23,431 nt of DNA, taken from NCBI GenBank assembly GCA_023393895.1, contig JAEXBT010000172.1, forward strand, positions 1 to 23,431, read 5' to 3'. This document shows positions 1-8,867 of the stretch, piece by piece. A program made the translations under genes and the position numbers. The DNA comes from Pseudomonadota bacterium (GTDB taxonomy: Bacteria; Pseudomonadota; Gammaproteobacteria; Xanthomonadales; Xanthomonadaceae). The notes beneath the pieces are model-generated. The model saw nothing but the letters and a program-made list of their open reading frames with translations, had not been told where the DNA came from and made no database searches. Numbering within the stretch: the first letter of the stretch is position 1; every line of letters starts with the position of its first letter.

Positions 1-497
1 CCTTCTTCGAATGGCTCGAGACGCATGCCGAGTCACTGCTGGCGGGCGATGCCGCGGAACTGGCCCACGCGATCGCGACCAGCTGCCGGCACAAGGCCGC
101 GCTGGTCGAGCGCGATCCCTTCGAGCACGGTGAACGCGCGCTGCTCAACTTCGGCCACACTTTCGGCCACGCGATCGAGACCGAGCAGGGCTATGGCGGT
201 CTGGTCCATGGTGAAGCGGTCGCGGTTGGCATGGTGCTGGCGACGCGGCTCTCTGCGGCGCTTGGCCTTGCTGAGGCTACCGACAGCGCGCGACTGCAGG
301 CGCTGCTGGCGCATTTCGGACTGCCGGTCACCCTGCCGGCCGGGCTGGATGCCGAGGCGCTGATGGGACGGATGCGGCTGGACAAGAAGGCGACTGCCGA
401 CGGCCTGCGCTTCGTGCTGTGGGACGGCATCGGCCGCGCGCGGATCGTTGCCGATGCCCCCGAAGACGCTGTCCGCGCGGTCCTCGCGGTAACCTGA
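1..497 (+). CDS. aroB: 3-dehydroquinate synthase, C-terminal part (5' end outside window)
   Basis: This is the C-terminal part of the enzyme that cyclises DAHP to 3-dehydroquinate, the second step of the shikimate pathway (cytosolic, NAD+ and divalent-metal dependent). The reading frame is open from the window edge (first full codon at 3) to the TGA at 495-497. Two family signatures are visible: [13 protein letters not shown], whose first histidine belongs to the metal site, and [11 protein letters not shown], which carries another metal-binding histidine. The ending [19 protein letters not shown] matches the usual AroB C-terminus. About 164 residues are present of an expected 360 or so, so the N-terminal NAD-binding half lies upstream, where aroK is the usual neighbour. 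The next gene starts 27 bases downstream. Recognition rests on the motifs and is secure. Confidence 0.96.
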   Translation, partial: FFEWLETHAESLLAGDAAELAHAIATSCRHKAALVERDPFEHGERALLNFGHTFGHAIETEQGYGGLVHGEAVAVGMVLATRLSAALGLAEATDSARLQALLAHFGLPVTLPAGLDAEALMGRMRLDKKATADGLRFVLWDGIGRARIVADAPEDAVRAVLAVT

Positions 498-512
498 ACA
501 CGGCCCAAGGGC

Positions 513-518
513 TACAAT
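513..518 (+). promoter_or_regulatory. Probable -10 box of a leaderless promoter for the WGR-like gene
   Basis: TACAAT lies exactly six bases before the ATG at 525, so transcription would be expected to start at or next to the A of the start codon. No Shine-Dalgarno sequence is seen between it and the ATG. No convincing -35 box is found 16-18 bases upstream. The same spacing recurs at four other genes in this window. Confidence 0.5.
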
Positions 519-524
519 TTCGCG

Positions 525-779
525 ATGCGCCTGCTGCTGCAACAACGCCCGGACGGCCGCGACGCACCGCGCTTCGTCCAGCTCACCCTGCAAGCCGACC
601 TGTTCGGCGGCTGGGTGCTGCTGCGCGAAACCGGTCAGCCCGGCAGCCGCAGCACCCTGCGCCGCGAACAGTACCTCGACCATGCCAGCGCGCTAGCCGC
701 GCTGGAAAAGGCCCGTGACGCGCAACTGCGCAAGGGCTTCCAGCTGATGTTCGCGCAGGGCGCGGACATGCCCCGTTGA
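525..779 (+). CDS. Small WGR-domain-like protein
   Basis: This 84-residue protein consists almost entirely of one WGR-like fold. The stretch RFVQLTLQADLFGGWVLLRE, followed by a G-x-x-G turn and ending in ALEKARDAQLRKGF, follows the WGR pattern (beta strands, a turn, then a helix with a closing K-K/R-G-Y/F). The namesake W-G-R triad is replaced by E-T-G. WGR domains are known from PARP-type enzymes, where they contact nucleic acid, and from bacterial stand-alone proteins of unknown role. Nothing here shows a catalytic activity. The gene sits between aroB and hemE and ends nine bases before the hemE ATG, so cotranscription with hemE is likely. The start is chosen because of the -10 box six bases upstream. 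Family assignment is fairly sure; function is unknown. Confidence 0.75.
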   Translation: MRLLLQQRPDGRDAPRFVQLTLQADLFGGWVLLRETGQPGSRSTLRREQYLDHASALAALEKARDAQLRKGFQLMFAQGADMPR

Positions 780-788
780 TGGAATGAC

Positions 789-1859
789 ATGAGCCCCAAG
801 AACGATCGCTTCCTGCGTGCCCTGCGCCGCGAACCCGTCGACTGCACGCCGGTCTGGCTGATGCGCCAGGCCGGGCGCTACCTGCCGGAGTACCGCGCCA
901 CCCGCAAGGCCGCCGGCAGTTTCCTTGCGATGGCCCAGAACCCGGAGATCGCCTGCGAGGTCACGCTGCAGCCGCTGCGGCGCTTCCCGCTGGACGCGGC
1001 GATCCTGTTCTCCGACATCCTCACCGTGCCGGACGCGATGGGCCTCGGGCTGTACTTCGTCGAAGGCGAAGGTCCGAAGTTCGAGCGCCCGGTGCGCGAG
1101 GCGGCCGACATCGCGCGCCTGGCAGTGCCGGACATGGAGACCGACCTGCGCTACGTGATGGACGCGGTGCGGGTGATCCGTCGCGAGCTGGACGGCAGCG
1201 TGCCGCTGATCGGCTTCTCCGGCAGCCCGTGGACGCTGGCCTGCTACATGGTCGAAGGCGGCGGCAGCAAGGACTTCGGCCGGATCAAGGCGATGGCCTA
1301 CAGCGCACCGGAGCAGCTCCACCAGCTGCTTTCGGTGGTGACCGATGCGGTAATCGCCTACCTGTCCGCCCAGCGCGCCGCCGGTGCGCAGGCGTTGCAG
1401 GTGTTCGATACCTGGGGCGGCGTGCTTTCGCCGGCGTTGTACCGTGAATTCTCCCTGCGATACCTGCAGCGCATCGCCGAGGAACTGCCCCGCGACGACC
1501 ACGGCGAGACACGCACACCCCTGATCCTGTTCGGCAAGGGCAACGGGCCCTATATCGATCAGCTGGCGGCGAGTGGTGCCGACGCGCTCGGGGTGGACTG
1601 GACGGTATCGATGGAGGATGCCGCTTGGCGCAGCAAGGGCAAGGTGGCGCTGCAGGGCAACATGGACCCGACCACGCTGTACGCCGCGCCCGAGGCGATC
1701 CGCGCGCAGGTCCGCGGGGTACTCGACAGCTACATGCACGGCAACGGTGGCTCGCGCGAGGGTCACGTGTTCAACCTCGGCCACGGCATGTCGCCGGACA
1801 TGAACCCCGACCACGTCGCCGTCCTGGTCGACGAAGTCCACGCCCACAGCCGGCGCTGA
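789..1859 (+). CDS. hemE: Uroporphyrinogen decarboxylase
   Basis: This enzyme decarboxylates the four acetate side chains of uroporphyrinogen III to give coproporphyrinogen III in cytosolic haem synthesis; the family needs no cofactor. At 356 residues it has the normal full length. The N-terminal signature [16 protein letters not shown] is intact at residues 21-36, including the RQAGR substrate-binding loop. FSDIL holds the expected active-site aspartate (about residue 72), and the second signature [20 protein letters not shown] is present. The C-terminus has [16 protein letters not shown], typical of the family. The start follows the WGR-like gene by nine bases with only a weak purine-rich stretch (GGAATGA) before it, which suggests translation coupled to the gene upstream. 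It converges on the sensor kinase gene with a 16-base gap. Confidence 0.98.
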   Translation: MSPKNDRFLRALRREPVDCTPVWLMRQAGRYLPEYRATRKAAGSFLAMAQNPEIACEVTLQPLRRFPLDAAILFSDILTVPDAMGLGLYFVEGEGPKFERPVREAADIARLAVPDMETDLRYVMDAVRVIRRELDGSVPLIGFSGSPWTLACYMVEGGGSKDFGRIKAMAYSAPEQLHQLLSVVTDAVIAYLSAQRAAGAQALQVFDTWGGVLSPALYREFSLRYLQRIAEELPRDDHGETRTPLILFGKGNGPYIDQLAASGADALGVDWTVSMEDAAWRSKGKVALQGNMDPTTLYAAPEAIRAQVRGVLDSYMHGNGGSREGHVFNLGHGMSPDMNPDHVAVLVDEVHAHSRR

Positions 1860-1875
1860 AGGCCGGCGGTTCCGT

Positions 1876-4800
1876 TCAGCCCGGCGGCGTCGCGCGCATC
1901 CGCGCGGCCTCGGCCAGCCCGGCAGCCAGCAGTTCGGAGGTCACCGGCTTGCGCAGGAAGGCGTCGAAGCCGGCCGCGCGCGCGAGCTCCTCGACTTCGG
2001 CATCGGCCCGGGCGGTGACCGCGAGCAGCGGCCCGGCGAAGCCATCCGCGCGCAACTGCCGCGCCAGCGCAAAGCCATCCATGCCCGGCAGGTCGAGATC
2101 GAGCAGTGCGGTATCGAACCGGCCGGAGGCGACTTCGGCCAGCGCGGCCAGCCCATGCGGCGCGTGGCGCACCTCGTGTCCCTGCGCGCGCAGCAGCCCG
2201 CAGAGCACCTCCGCCACGGTCGCATCGTCCTCCACCAGCAGCAGGCGCAGCGATGCCGCGGCGGGCGCATCGGCATCGCGCGACGCCCTCGCCGGCGCCG
2301 TAGCAACCGGCAGCGGCAACTCGACGTGGAAGCGCGTACCGACGCCCGGCGTGCTGTCCACGCGGATGCGGCCGCCCATCATCGCGGCCAATTCCTGACT
2401 GATCGCCAGACCCAGCCCGCTGCCGCCGTAACGCGCGCTGGTGCGTGCGCCCTCGGCCTGCTCGAAGCGCCGGAACAGGCGCTGGCGTTGTTCGTCGTTG
2501 AGGCCGGGCCCGGTGTCGTGGACGATGAAGCGCACGCCGTCGGCAGGCACGGCCTCGACCACCAGCCCCACTTCCCCGCGCTCGGTGAACTTGATCGCGT
2601 TGCCCAGCAGGTTCAGCAGGATCTGCTCGATGCGTGTGCGATCACCGATGCGCCAGCCAGACCCGTCGGGCGCCAAGTTCACGGAGAACGCCAAACCCTT
2701 GCGTTCGGCCATCGGTCGCATCAGCGCCACCGCTTCGTCGACCAGCGCCTGCAGGTCGAAGGGATCCCCGGCGAGCACCAGCTTGCCGGCCTCGATCCGG
2801 GCCAGGTCCAGCGCATCGTTCACCAGCCGCAGGAGGTGGCGACCGGCGTGCCAGATCGCATCCACCTGCGACCGTTGCCGCACATCCAGCGGCGAGGACT
2901 GGAGCAATTCGGCCATGCCCAGCACGCCGGTCATCGGCGTGCGGATCTCGTGGCCGAGGGTGGCAAGGAAGCGCGTCTTGGCGTCCGATGCCTGTTCGGC
3001 CAGCGTCCGCTTCTGCTCGGCCATCGCCAGCGCGTGGCCACGATCGAGGCGGCGCCGATAATCCCGCGCGGCCCAAGCCAGCAGTGCACCCGCCAGCAGC
3101 AAACCTGCCGCCAGCGCCGGCTTCGTGCGCCACCACGGCGGCCGCACCTCGAATGCCAGCACCTGTTCACGGGCCGCATTCCCCGCATCATCGATGGCGC
3201 GCATCCGCAACCGATAACGGCCCGGTCCCAGGCCGCTGAAGATGCGTTCGCCCTGTGCGCCTTGGGCCACCCAGTCGCGGTCGAAGCCCTCCAGCCGGCT
3301 CCAGTAGCGGGTGCCGGACGGGTCGTCGTAGGCAAGCAGGTGCCCGGTGATCCGGAACTCGCGATCATCGGGCGCGAACGAACGCGCCTCCGGGCCACTG
3401 CGGGGTAGCCAGACGCCGTCGCGACGCACGTCGATGGCGTCCAGGCGCAGCGTGGGGACACGCGCGGGCAGGTCAGGCTGGCGGGTATCGACCAGCACGA
3501 TGCTGCCATCGCGGGTGGCCGCGGCCAGCATGCCCTGTGCACTCAGCCCGAAGGCGCGTTCGACGAATTCCTGGCTGGTCAATCCGTGCTGGATGCCGAA
3601 GTGCGCCAGGTGGCCGCGCTGCGGATCCCAGCGCAGGATCCCGCGTTGCCCGGAGAGCCACACTCGGCCGCGCGCGTCGACCTCAAGCCCGCCGACCTGC
3701 ATCGACGGCAGTTCCCGGCCGGCCGGGACCTTCGCGGCCTGTCGCCAGTCGCCATTGCCGCGCTGGTGATAGCCCAACCCATCGATCCGGTGCAGCCACA
3801 ACGCGTCTTCGCCGTCGAAGGCGAAGGCGAACACGCGCTCGCCGCGCAGCCCGGGCGGCACCACGACGCGACCCGCGGCTTCGTCGAACCAGCCCAGCCC
3901 CTGACTGCTCGCTACCCAGAGGTGGCCATCGGGACCGAGCCGGATCGCCTCACTACCGCCATCGCCGAGCCCGGCGGATTCGGCATCGAAAACGCGCAAC
4001 CGCCGGCCGGTGCGAATGTCACGGGTTTCGAGCCCGGCGTTGACCTGCGACAGCCACAGCCGGCCATCGGCGGTCTCCACCATCGTTTCGTAGCCGGCGT
4101 CGGCCGCGCCATCGGCACCCGCGCCGGGCAGCCAGCTGTCCAGCCGGCCATCGCGACCGATGCGCCACAGGCCGGTGCGTCCGTAGTAGAGCCAGAGCTG
4201 GCCCAAGCTATCCTCGAGCATCGTCAGCGGTTTCGCACGGGGCAACTGGAGGCGCACTGCCTCGCCCAGGCGCTCGGCGACGCCGTTGCCGTCCACCCGT
4301 TCGACGTGGCCGTCCAGACCGGCCATCCACATGCCGCCCTGGCGCGCGCGCGCCACCACGCGATAGCCAGTGCCGAGCAGGCCGGTGCCATCCACGCTCT
4401 GGCGCAGCTGCGCCACAGCCCGCCAATCCGAGCGCAGGTAGCCCAAGCCGAGGCCGGGGAGCGCGGTCCAAAGGCCGCCTTCAGGCAGCACCAGCAGCGC
4501 TGGCACCGAGCCGGGCTGGTACTGCGGCTCGCTCAGGATCGGGTACGGGGTAGCGTCATCGCCGCTGACGCGCCACAGGCCACGCTGGCTGCCGATCCAC
4601 AGCGCGCCATCGTGACCGCGCGCCAGCGCCGTGGCAGCGTTCGGACGCTCGAACATCGCGGCATACGGCAGCCGCAGCCAGCGGCCATCGGTCTCGCGAC
4701 GGAAAATGCCGGCGGCGGTGCCTATCCAGATGCGCGGGCCATCGACCAACACCGTATAGACGAACGGCAGCGGCGATTCGCCGGGCAGCGGCACGGCCTT

Positions 4801-5421
4801 GACCTTGCCGTCTTCCAGCACCGACAAGCCGCGCAGGGTCGCGATCCACAACCGGCCGGCGGGATCGATCGCCAGGCTTGGGATGACGTCGGAATCGGTG
4901 CCGGGCACGAGTTCGGGCGCCCAGCCCCCCGGGTCGCCCGCCAGTGACATCCGGTAGAGGCCGGCATCGGTCGCGAACCAGAGCATGTCGCCGCGACTGG
5001 CGAAGGCGAAGATGTCGTTGCTGCGCAACGCCGGGTGTGTTTCACGCCGCCAGTGGCGGAAGCCATTGCGGCTATTGTCGAGCATGCTGATGCCGCCGAA
5101 CTCGGTGCTGGTCCAGACCCGGTCGCGCGCGTCGACGTGCACGGTCTGCACCCAGTTGCCGGGCAACGCACGCGGATCATCGGCCTGATGCCGCCAGATC
5201 CGGAAGCCGCTGCCATCGTATCGGGCCAAGCCGTCGCTGCTGGCGATCCACAGGAACCCGGCGCGGTCGCGGTCAAGCCCGTAGATGGTGGTGGAGGTGG
5301 GCAGCCCATCGCGCGGGCCGAGCACGCGCAAGTGCGGGCTTTCGGGCACTTGCGCGCGCGCCGCCGGCAGCCCGATCGCCAGCAGCATCCCCAGCAGACA
5401 CGCAGCAAGCGCTCCCCGCAT
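1876..5421 (-). CDS. Hybrid sensor histidine kinase with periplasmic two-component-regulator propeller
   Basis: This 1181-residue membrane sensor has an N-terminal signal peptide (residues 1-23, cleavage near ARAQ). About 13 short repeats of the W-[IVLF]-x-[ST]-x-x-G-[LI] type follow between residues 55 and 600 (for example LWIASSDGL, LWIATLRGL, LWVASSQGL), enough for two seven-bladed propellers. A Y_Y_Y-type beta-sandwich spans about 680-760 and a transmembrane helix about 768-786. The dimerisation domain carries the phosphate-accepting H824 in GHEIRTPM. The ATPase domain has the N box (N941), DTGPGL and YGGSGLGLAI. A receiver domain follows, with acidic residues E1064-D1066, phospho-acceptor D1108 and K1158. 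No DNA-binding HTH follows, unlike the one-protein hybrid regulators of Bacteroides, so a separate phosphotransfer partner is expected; none is encoded nearby. The ligand is unknown. A purine-rich stretch (GAGGGGAGGG) lies before the ATG. Confidence 0.93.
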   Translation of the reverse strand: MRGALAACLLGMLLAIGLPAARAQVPESPHLRVLGPRDGLPTSTTIYGLDRDRAGFLWIASSDGLARYDGSGFRIWRHQADDPRALPGNWVQTVHVDARDRVWTSTEFGGISMLDNSRNGFRHWRRETHPALRSNDIFAFASRGDMLWFATDAGLYRMSLAGDPGGWAPELVPGTDSDVIPSLAIDPAGRLWIATLRGLSVLEDGKVKAVPLPGESPLPFVYTVLVDGPRIWIGTAAGIFRRETDGRWLRLPYAAMFERPNAATALARGHDGALWIGSQRGLWRVSGDDATPYPILSEPQYQPGSVPALLVLPEGGLWTALPGLGLGYLRSDWRAVAQLRQSVDGTGLLGTGYRVVARARQGGMWMAGLDGHVERVDGNGVAERLGEAVRLQLPRAKPLTMLEDSLGQLWLYYGRTGLWRIGRDGRLDSWLPGAGADGAADAGYETMVETADGRLWLSQVNAGLETRDIRTGRRLRVFDAESAGLGDGGSEAIRLGPDGHLWVASSQGLGWFDEAAGRVVVPPGLRGERVFAFAFDGEDALWLHRIDGLGYHQRGNGDWRQAAKVPAGRELPSMQVGGLEVDARGRVWLSGQRGILRWDPQRGHLAHFGIQHGLTSQEFVERAFGLSAQGMLAAATRDGSIVLVDTRQPDLPARVPTLRLDAIDVRRDGVWLPRSGPEARSFAPDDREFRITGHLLAYDDPSGTRYWSRLEGFDRDWVAQGAQGERIFSGLGPGRYRLRMRAIDDAGNAAREQVLAFEVRPPWWRTKPALAAGLLLAGALLAWAARDYRRRLDRGHALAMAEQKRTLAEQASDAKTRFLATLGHEIRTPMTGVLGMAELLQSSPLDVRQRSQVDAIWHAGRHLLRLVNDALDLARIEAGKLVLAGDPFDLQALVDEAVALMRPMAERKGLAFSVNLAPDGSGWRIGDRTRIEQILLNLLGNAIKFTERGEVGLVVEAVPADGVRFIVHDTGPGLNDEQRQRLFRRFEQAEGARTSARYGGSGLGLAISQELAAMMGGRIRVDSTPGVGTRFHVELPLPVATAPARASRDADAPAAASLRLLLVEDDATVAEVLCGLLRAQGHEVRHAPHGLAALAEVASGRFDTALLDLDLPGMDGFALARQLRADGFAGPLLAVTARADAEVEELARAAGFDAFLRKPVTSELLAAGLAEAARMRATPPG

Positions 5422-5502
5422 CGACCGTCCCTAGCCCTCCCCTCGCACCCGATGCTCGCGCGCTCGCGCCGTCAACGCAAGCGCATCGCGGACGTTGCCG
5501 CT

Positions 5503-5508
5503 TAGAAT
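5503..5508 (+). promoter_or_regulatory. Possible -10 box for the cytochrome b561 gene
   Basis: TAGAAT (four or five matches to TATAAT) lies 27 bases before the ATG at 5536 in the divergent gap between the sensor kinase and the cytochrome gene. No good -35 hexamer is seen at the right distance, so the call rests on the -10 alone. A strong Shine-Dalgarno GGAGG at 5524-5528 lies seven bases before the start codon, so this transcript would have a normal leader. Confidence 0.4.
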
Positions 5509-5535
5509 CGGGGCAACGCCGCCGGAGGACACACG

Positions 5536-6099
5536 ATGACGATGCGCAATACGGCCACCGACTGGGGCAGCCTGAGCAAGACCTTCCACTGGCTGATCGT
5601 CCTCCTGTTGCTCACGCAGGCAACCATCGGCCTGACCATGGGCGACATGCCGCGGGAAACGCGGATCACGATGATCGGCCTGCACAAGTCGATCGGCATC
5701 ACCATCCTCATGCTGGCCATCGCGCGCCTGGTCTGGGTGCTCTTCGCCGGCCGACCCGGTCCGGTGCCCGGCGTTTCGCGCTGGCAGCATCGGCTGGCCC
5801 AGGCCGGTCACGGGTTGCTTTACCTGCTGCTGTTCGCCGTACCGCTCTCAGGCTGGTTGATGGGCTCCTACGGCGGCCGGCCGACCGAATGGTTCGGGCT
5901 GTTCGAACTTCCGCGACTGGTGGCCGAGAACGCGGCGGCGCAGGAGCGGATGGAGGAACGCCACGAGCTGCTGTTCTGGCTGCTGGCGCTGGTCGCGACC
6001 GGGCACTTGGTCGCGGCGCTCTATCACCACGTGTTCAATCGCGACGCCACGCTGGTGCGGATGCTGCCCCGGGGCTGGCTGCGCGATCCCCGCGGCTGA
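5536..6099 (+). CDS. Cytochrome b561 family membrane protein
   Basis: This is a 187-residue inner-membrane di-haem b-type cytochrome of the bacterial b561 (CybB) family, which moves electrons between the quinone pool and other carriers. Four hydrophobic segments are visible at about 17-36, 52-71, 90-110 and 145-166. Candidate haem-binding histidines sit in the expected places: H18 (KTFHWL), H50 (GLHKSIG), H92 (AGHGLL) and H157 (TGHLV). Length and histidine layout match the family. The start is supported by GGAGG seven bases upstream; a second in-frame ATG two codons later cannot be excluded. The gene ends two bases before the stop of the opposing glutaredoxin-like gene. The physiological partner cannot be told from sequence. 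Confidence 0.92.
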   Translation: MTMRNTATDWGSLSKTFHWLIVLLLLTQATIGLTMGDMPRETRITMIGLHKSIGITILMLAIARLVWVLFAGRPGPVPGVSRWQHRLAQAGHGLLYLLLFAVPLSGWLMGSYGGRPTEWFGLFELPRLVAENAAAQERMEERHELLFWLLALVATGHLVAALYHHVFNRDATLVRMLPRGWLRDPRG

Positions 6100-6101
6100 A
6101 T

Positions 6102-6326
6102 TCAGCCCAGCAGGGCACGCACCGCAGCGGCATCGAACGGCCAATCCAGTTCGATGCCGCGGGCCTCATCGCGCAGCACCGGCACGCGCAGACCGTAACG
6201 TGCCTCGAGCGCCGGCGCATCCTCGATGAACACGCTTTCGAAATCGGGCAGCCGCGCTTCGGCCAGCACCGCCAGCGCCTGGTCGCACAGGTGGCAGGCA
6301 TCGCGCTGGAACAGGAGGAAGGCCAT
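6102..6326 (-). CDS. Glutaredoxin-like (DUF836 type) small thiol protein
   Basis: This 74-residue protein has a thioredoxin-like fold. The redox motif CHLC is at C11-C14, straight after the first strand (AFLLFQRDA), and the cis-proline motif RVPVLRD is at about residues 47-53. A short C-terminal tail resembles the binding strand and helix of compact glutaredoxin family proteins (often annotated DUF836). Such proteins are presumed to reduce disulfides in the cytosol, but no substrate is known. It converges on the cytochrome b561 gene (two-base gap) and diverges from sdaA across 65 bases. No Shine-Dalgarno or clear -10 box was found before the ATG. The family call is confident; the role is not. 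Confidence 0.85.
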   Translation of the reverse strand: MAFLLFQRDACHLCDQALAVLAEARLPDFESVFIEDAPALEARYGLRVPVLRDEARGIELDWPFDAAAVRALLG

Positions 6327-6359
6327 GCGGTGGCGTCGGCTGCTGGGGGGCGGACTGCC

Positions 6360-6365
6360 TAGAAT
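6360..6365 (+). promoter_or_regulatory. Possible -10 box for sdaA
   Basis: TAGAAT lies 26 bases before the sdaA ATG in the 65-base divergent gap. A matching -35 box is not apparent. No Shine-Dalgarno sequence is visible before the ATG. This is a motif-only call. Confidence 0.35.
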
Positions 6366-6391
6366 AGCGGTTCACTCCGCGGATTCCCGAC

Positions 6392-7774
6392 ATGGCCGTC
6401 AGCCTCTTCGACCTCTACAAGATCGGCATCGGTCCGAGCTCCTCGCACACGGTCGGCCCAATGCGTGCGGCGGCGCGTTTCGTCGCCCACCACCTTGCAG
6501 AAGCCGGCAAACTGGCGCAGGTGACGCGGATCCGAGCCGAGGTGTTCGGCTCGCTGGCACTGACCGGACGCGGCCACGGCACCGACAAGGCGGTGATGAT
6601 GGGGCTGGAGGGCCACTGGCCCAACGAAATCGATCCCGACCTGATCCCGCCTGCGCTGGAGCGCATCCGTGGCCAGAAGCGCATCCGCCTGCAGGGCACC
6701 CATGAGATCGATTTCGACGAGAAGTCGGACCTGGTAATGAACAAGCGGCAGAAGCTGCCGTTCCACACCAACGGCATGCGCTTCACCGCATTCGATGGCG
6801 AGGGCAACGAGCTCGCCACCCGCGACTACTACTCGGTCGGCGGCGGCTTCGTGGTCAACCAGGACGAAGCCGCGGAAGACCGCATCGTCGCCGACACCAC
6901 GCCGCTGGTGCACCCGTTTTCCAGCGGCGACGAACTGCTGACGCGCTGCGAGGAAAGCGGTCTGTCGATCGCCCGGATCATGCTGGAGAACGAGCGGGCG
7001 TGGCGCGGCGATGAGGAAACGCTCGGCGGCCTGCGCGAGATCTGGTCGGCGATGAGCGGCAGCGTCGACCGCGGCATCCGCGCCGACGGCACCCTGCCCG
7101 GTGGCCTGCACGTCAGCCGTCGCGCGCCGGCGCTGTATGCGGAACTCTCGGCGCGCCCGGAGGCCGCCATGCACGATCCCCTCACCGTGCTCGACTGGGT
7201 CAACCTCTATGCACTTGCCGTCAACGAGGAGAACGCCGCCGGCGGCCGCGTGGTCACGGCGCCCACAAACGGCGCCGCCGGCATCATCCCGGCGGTCGGA
7301 CGCTACTACGAGCGCTTCATCCCCGGCGCAAACGAGCAGGGCCTGTTCGACTACCTGTTCACCGCCGCGGCGGTCGGCATCCTCTACAAGGAAAATGCCT
7401 CGATCTCCGGCGCCGAAGTCGGCTGCCAGGGCGAAGTCGGCGTCGCCTGTTCGATGGCCGCCGCCGGCCTCACCGCCGCGCTCGGCGGCACGCCCTCGCA
7501 GATCGAGAACGCGGCGGAGATCGGCATGGAACACAACCTTGGCCTGACCTGCGACCCGATCGGCGGGCTGGTGCAGATCCCATGCATCGAACGCAACGCA
7601 ATGGGCGCGGTGAAGGCGATCAATGCCGCGCGCATGGCGATGCGTGGCGACGGCAAGCACAAGGTGAGCCTGGACAAGGTCATCAAGACGATGCGCGACA
7701 CCGGCCGCGACATGCAGGACAAGTACAAGGAAACCAGCCGCGGCGGGCTCGCGGTGAACGTGATCGAGTGCTGA
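6392..7774 (+). CDS. sdaA: L-serine ammonia-lyase (iron-sulfur, single chain)
   Basis: This enzyme converts L-serine to pyruvate and ammonia with a [4Fe-4S] cluster in the cytosol. The 460-residue protein has both family domains in one chain. The N-terminal beta domain opens with [20 protein letters not shown], the hallmark of the family. The C-terminal alpha domain carries the cluster cysteines C345 (VGCQGEVG), C387 and C398 ([13 protein letters not shown]). The last residue is C460 (VNVIEC). In the Legionella pneumophila enzyme, whose cluster cysteines are each two positions lower as I recall, the final cysteine reaches back to the cluster as an internal inhibitor, so that feature seems conserved here. 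It stands alone between a divergent redox gene and an alpha/beta hydrolase 82 bases downstream. The protein is complete and shows no disruption. Confidence 0.97.
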   Translation: MAVSLFDLYKIGIGPSSSHTVGPMRAAARFVAHHLAEAGKLAQVTRIRAEVFGSLALTGRGHGTDKAVMMGLEGHWPNEIDPDLIPPALERIRGQKRIRLQGTHEIDFDEKSDLVMNKRQKLPFHTNGMRFTAFDGEGNELATRDYYSVGGGFVVNQDEAAEDRIVADTTPLVHPFSSGDELLTRCEESGLSIARIMLENERAWRGDEETLGGLREIWSAMSGSVDRGIRADGTLPGGLHVSRRAPALYAELSARPEAAMHDPLTVLDWVNLYALAVNEENAAGGRVVTAPTNGAAGIIPAVGRYYERFIPGANEQGLFDYLFTAAAVGILYKENASISGAEVGCQGEVGVACSMAAAGLTAALGGTPSQIENAAEIGMEHNLGLTCDPIGGLVQIPCIERNAMGAVKAINAARMAMRGDGKHKVSLDKVIKTMRDTGRDMQDKYKETSRGGLAVNVIEC

Positions 7775-7856
7775 AACGCAGTGTTGCGCGCGGATTGACT
7801 CATCCTTGCAGCGTCGGCGGCTAGCCTCGCGCTTGTCCATCCAGCGAGTGCCCGCC

Positions 7857-8867
7857 ATGACCCGTCTGCTTCTGTCCGCCGTCCTCGTCGCGTTGTCCGG
7901 TTGCGCCAGCGTATCGGCCGCACAGCCCGCCTCGCCCACGTACGGTGGGCGGTTGCAGGGCTTCGACTACGGCTTCCCGGTGCGTGAACACAGGCTGCAC
8001 TCGCAGGGCCAATCGCTGGAGATGGCCTACCTCGACATCGCGCCGACTGGGACGCCGAATGGCCGCACCGTGGTGCTGATGCACGGCAAGAACTTCTGTG
8101 CCGGCACCTGGGCATCCCAGATCGATGTACTTGCCGAAGCCGGCTTCCGGGTGATCGCGCCCGACCAAATCGGTTTCTGCAAATCCACCAAGCCCCCGAT
8201 GTACCAGTTCTCCTTCGCCCAACTCGCCGCCAATACCCGCGGGCTGCTGGCGAGCCTTGGTATCGAGCGCAGCGTGGTCATCGGCCATTCGATGGGCGGC
8301 ATGCTGGCCACCCGCTACGCGCTGCAGTACCCCACGCAGACCGAGCAGCTGCTGCTGGTGAATCCGATCGGCCTGGAGGACTGGAAGGCCAAGGGCGTGC
8401 CGTGGGTGGACGTCGATGCGCTCTACGCCGGCGAACTGCGCACCGGCTTCGACAGCATCCGCGCCTACCAGCGCGACATCTACTACAACGGCCAATGGAA
8501 GCCCGAGTACGAGCGCTGGTTGGCGATGCTCGGCGGCATGTACGCCGGCCCCGACCGCGAGCGCGTCGCCTGGAACCAGGCGCTGACGTCCGACATGGTG
8601 TTCAACCAGCCGGTGGTCCACGAATTCAGCGAACTCCGCGTGCCGACCACCCTGTTCATCGGCCAGCTCGACCGCACCGCGATCGGCCGCGACCGCGCAC
8701 CGGACGCCCTGAAGCCGCAGCTCGGTCGCTATCCGGAGCTCGGCCGTGCCGCAGCCCAAGCGATGCCCGGCGCCCGACTGGTCGAGTTCGACGACCTCGG
8801 CCATTCGCCGCAAGTGGAGGCCCCGGCGCGCTTCAACGCGGCATTGCTGGATGCGCTGAAGCGCTGA
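7857..8867 (+). CDS. Alpha/beta hydrolase, probable outer-membrane lipoprotein
   Basis: This 336-residue alpha/beta hydrolase has a lipoprotein signal sequence. The start at 7857 is preferred over an in-frame codon at 7806 because it opens directly onto the signal (MTRLLLSAVLVA) and lipobox LSGC, with C16 as the lipidated residue. Residue +2 is alanine, not aspartate, which predicts sorting to the outer membrane. The fold core is clear: the oxyanion-hole HG in VVLMHGKNF, the nucleophile elbow GHSMGG with S145, the acid D272 in IGQLDRT and H316 in DLGHSPQ. The substrate is unknown; many xanthomonads carry similar hydrolases without a tested function. No convincing promoter was found in the 82 bases after sdaA. 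Its stop codon abuts the stop of the opposing kinase gene with no base between. Confidence 0.88.
   Translation: MTRLLLSAVLVALSGCASVSAAQPASPTYGGRLQGFDYGFPVREHRLHSQGQSLEMAYLDIAPTGTPNGRTVVLMHGKNFCAGTWASQIDVLAEAGFRVIAPDQIGFCKSTKPPMYQFSFAQLAANTRGLLASLGIERSVVIGHSMGGMLATRYALQYPTQTEQLLLVNPIGLEDWKAKGVPWVDVDALYAGELRTGFDSIRAYQRDIYYNGQWKPEYERWLAMLGGMYAGPDRERVAWNQALTSDMVFNQPVVHEFSELRVPTTLFIGQLDRTAIGRDRAPDALKPQLGRYPELGRAAAQAMPGARLVEFDDLGHSPQVEAPARFNAALLDALKR

Noticed and set aside
693..1847. A 384-codon minus-strand frame opposite hemE
   Set aside because: It is a shadow of hemE with no family signature; hemE is intact.
1849..1867. Possible terminator hairpin (two GCCGGC copies) across the hemE stop
   Set aside because: The palindromic GCCGGC is common in GC-rich DNA and no T-run follows on either strand.
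2155..4947. Plus-strand open frames (417 and 453 codons) opposite the sensor kinase
   Set aside because: Their translations are rich in arginine, alanine, histidine and glutamine and carry no domain, whereas the minus strand encodes a complete kinase.
7795..7827. Possible promoter TTGACT ... TAGCCT before the alpha/beta hydrolase
   Set aside because: The spacing is 21 bases, too long for a sigma-70 promoter, and the -10 match is poor.
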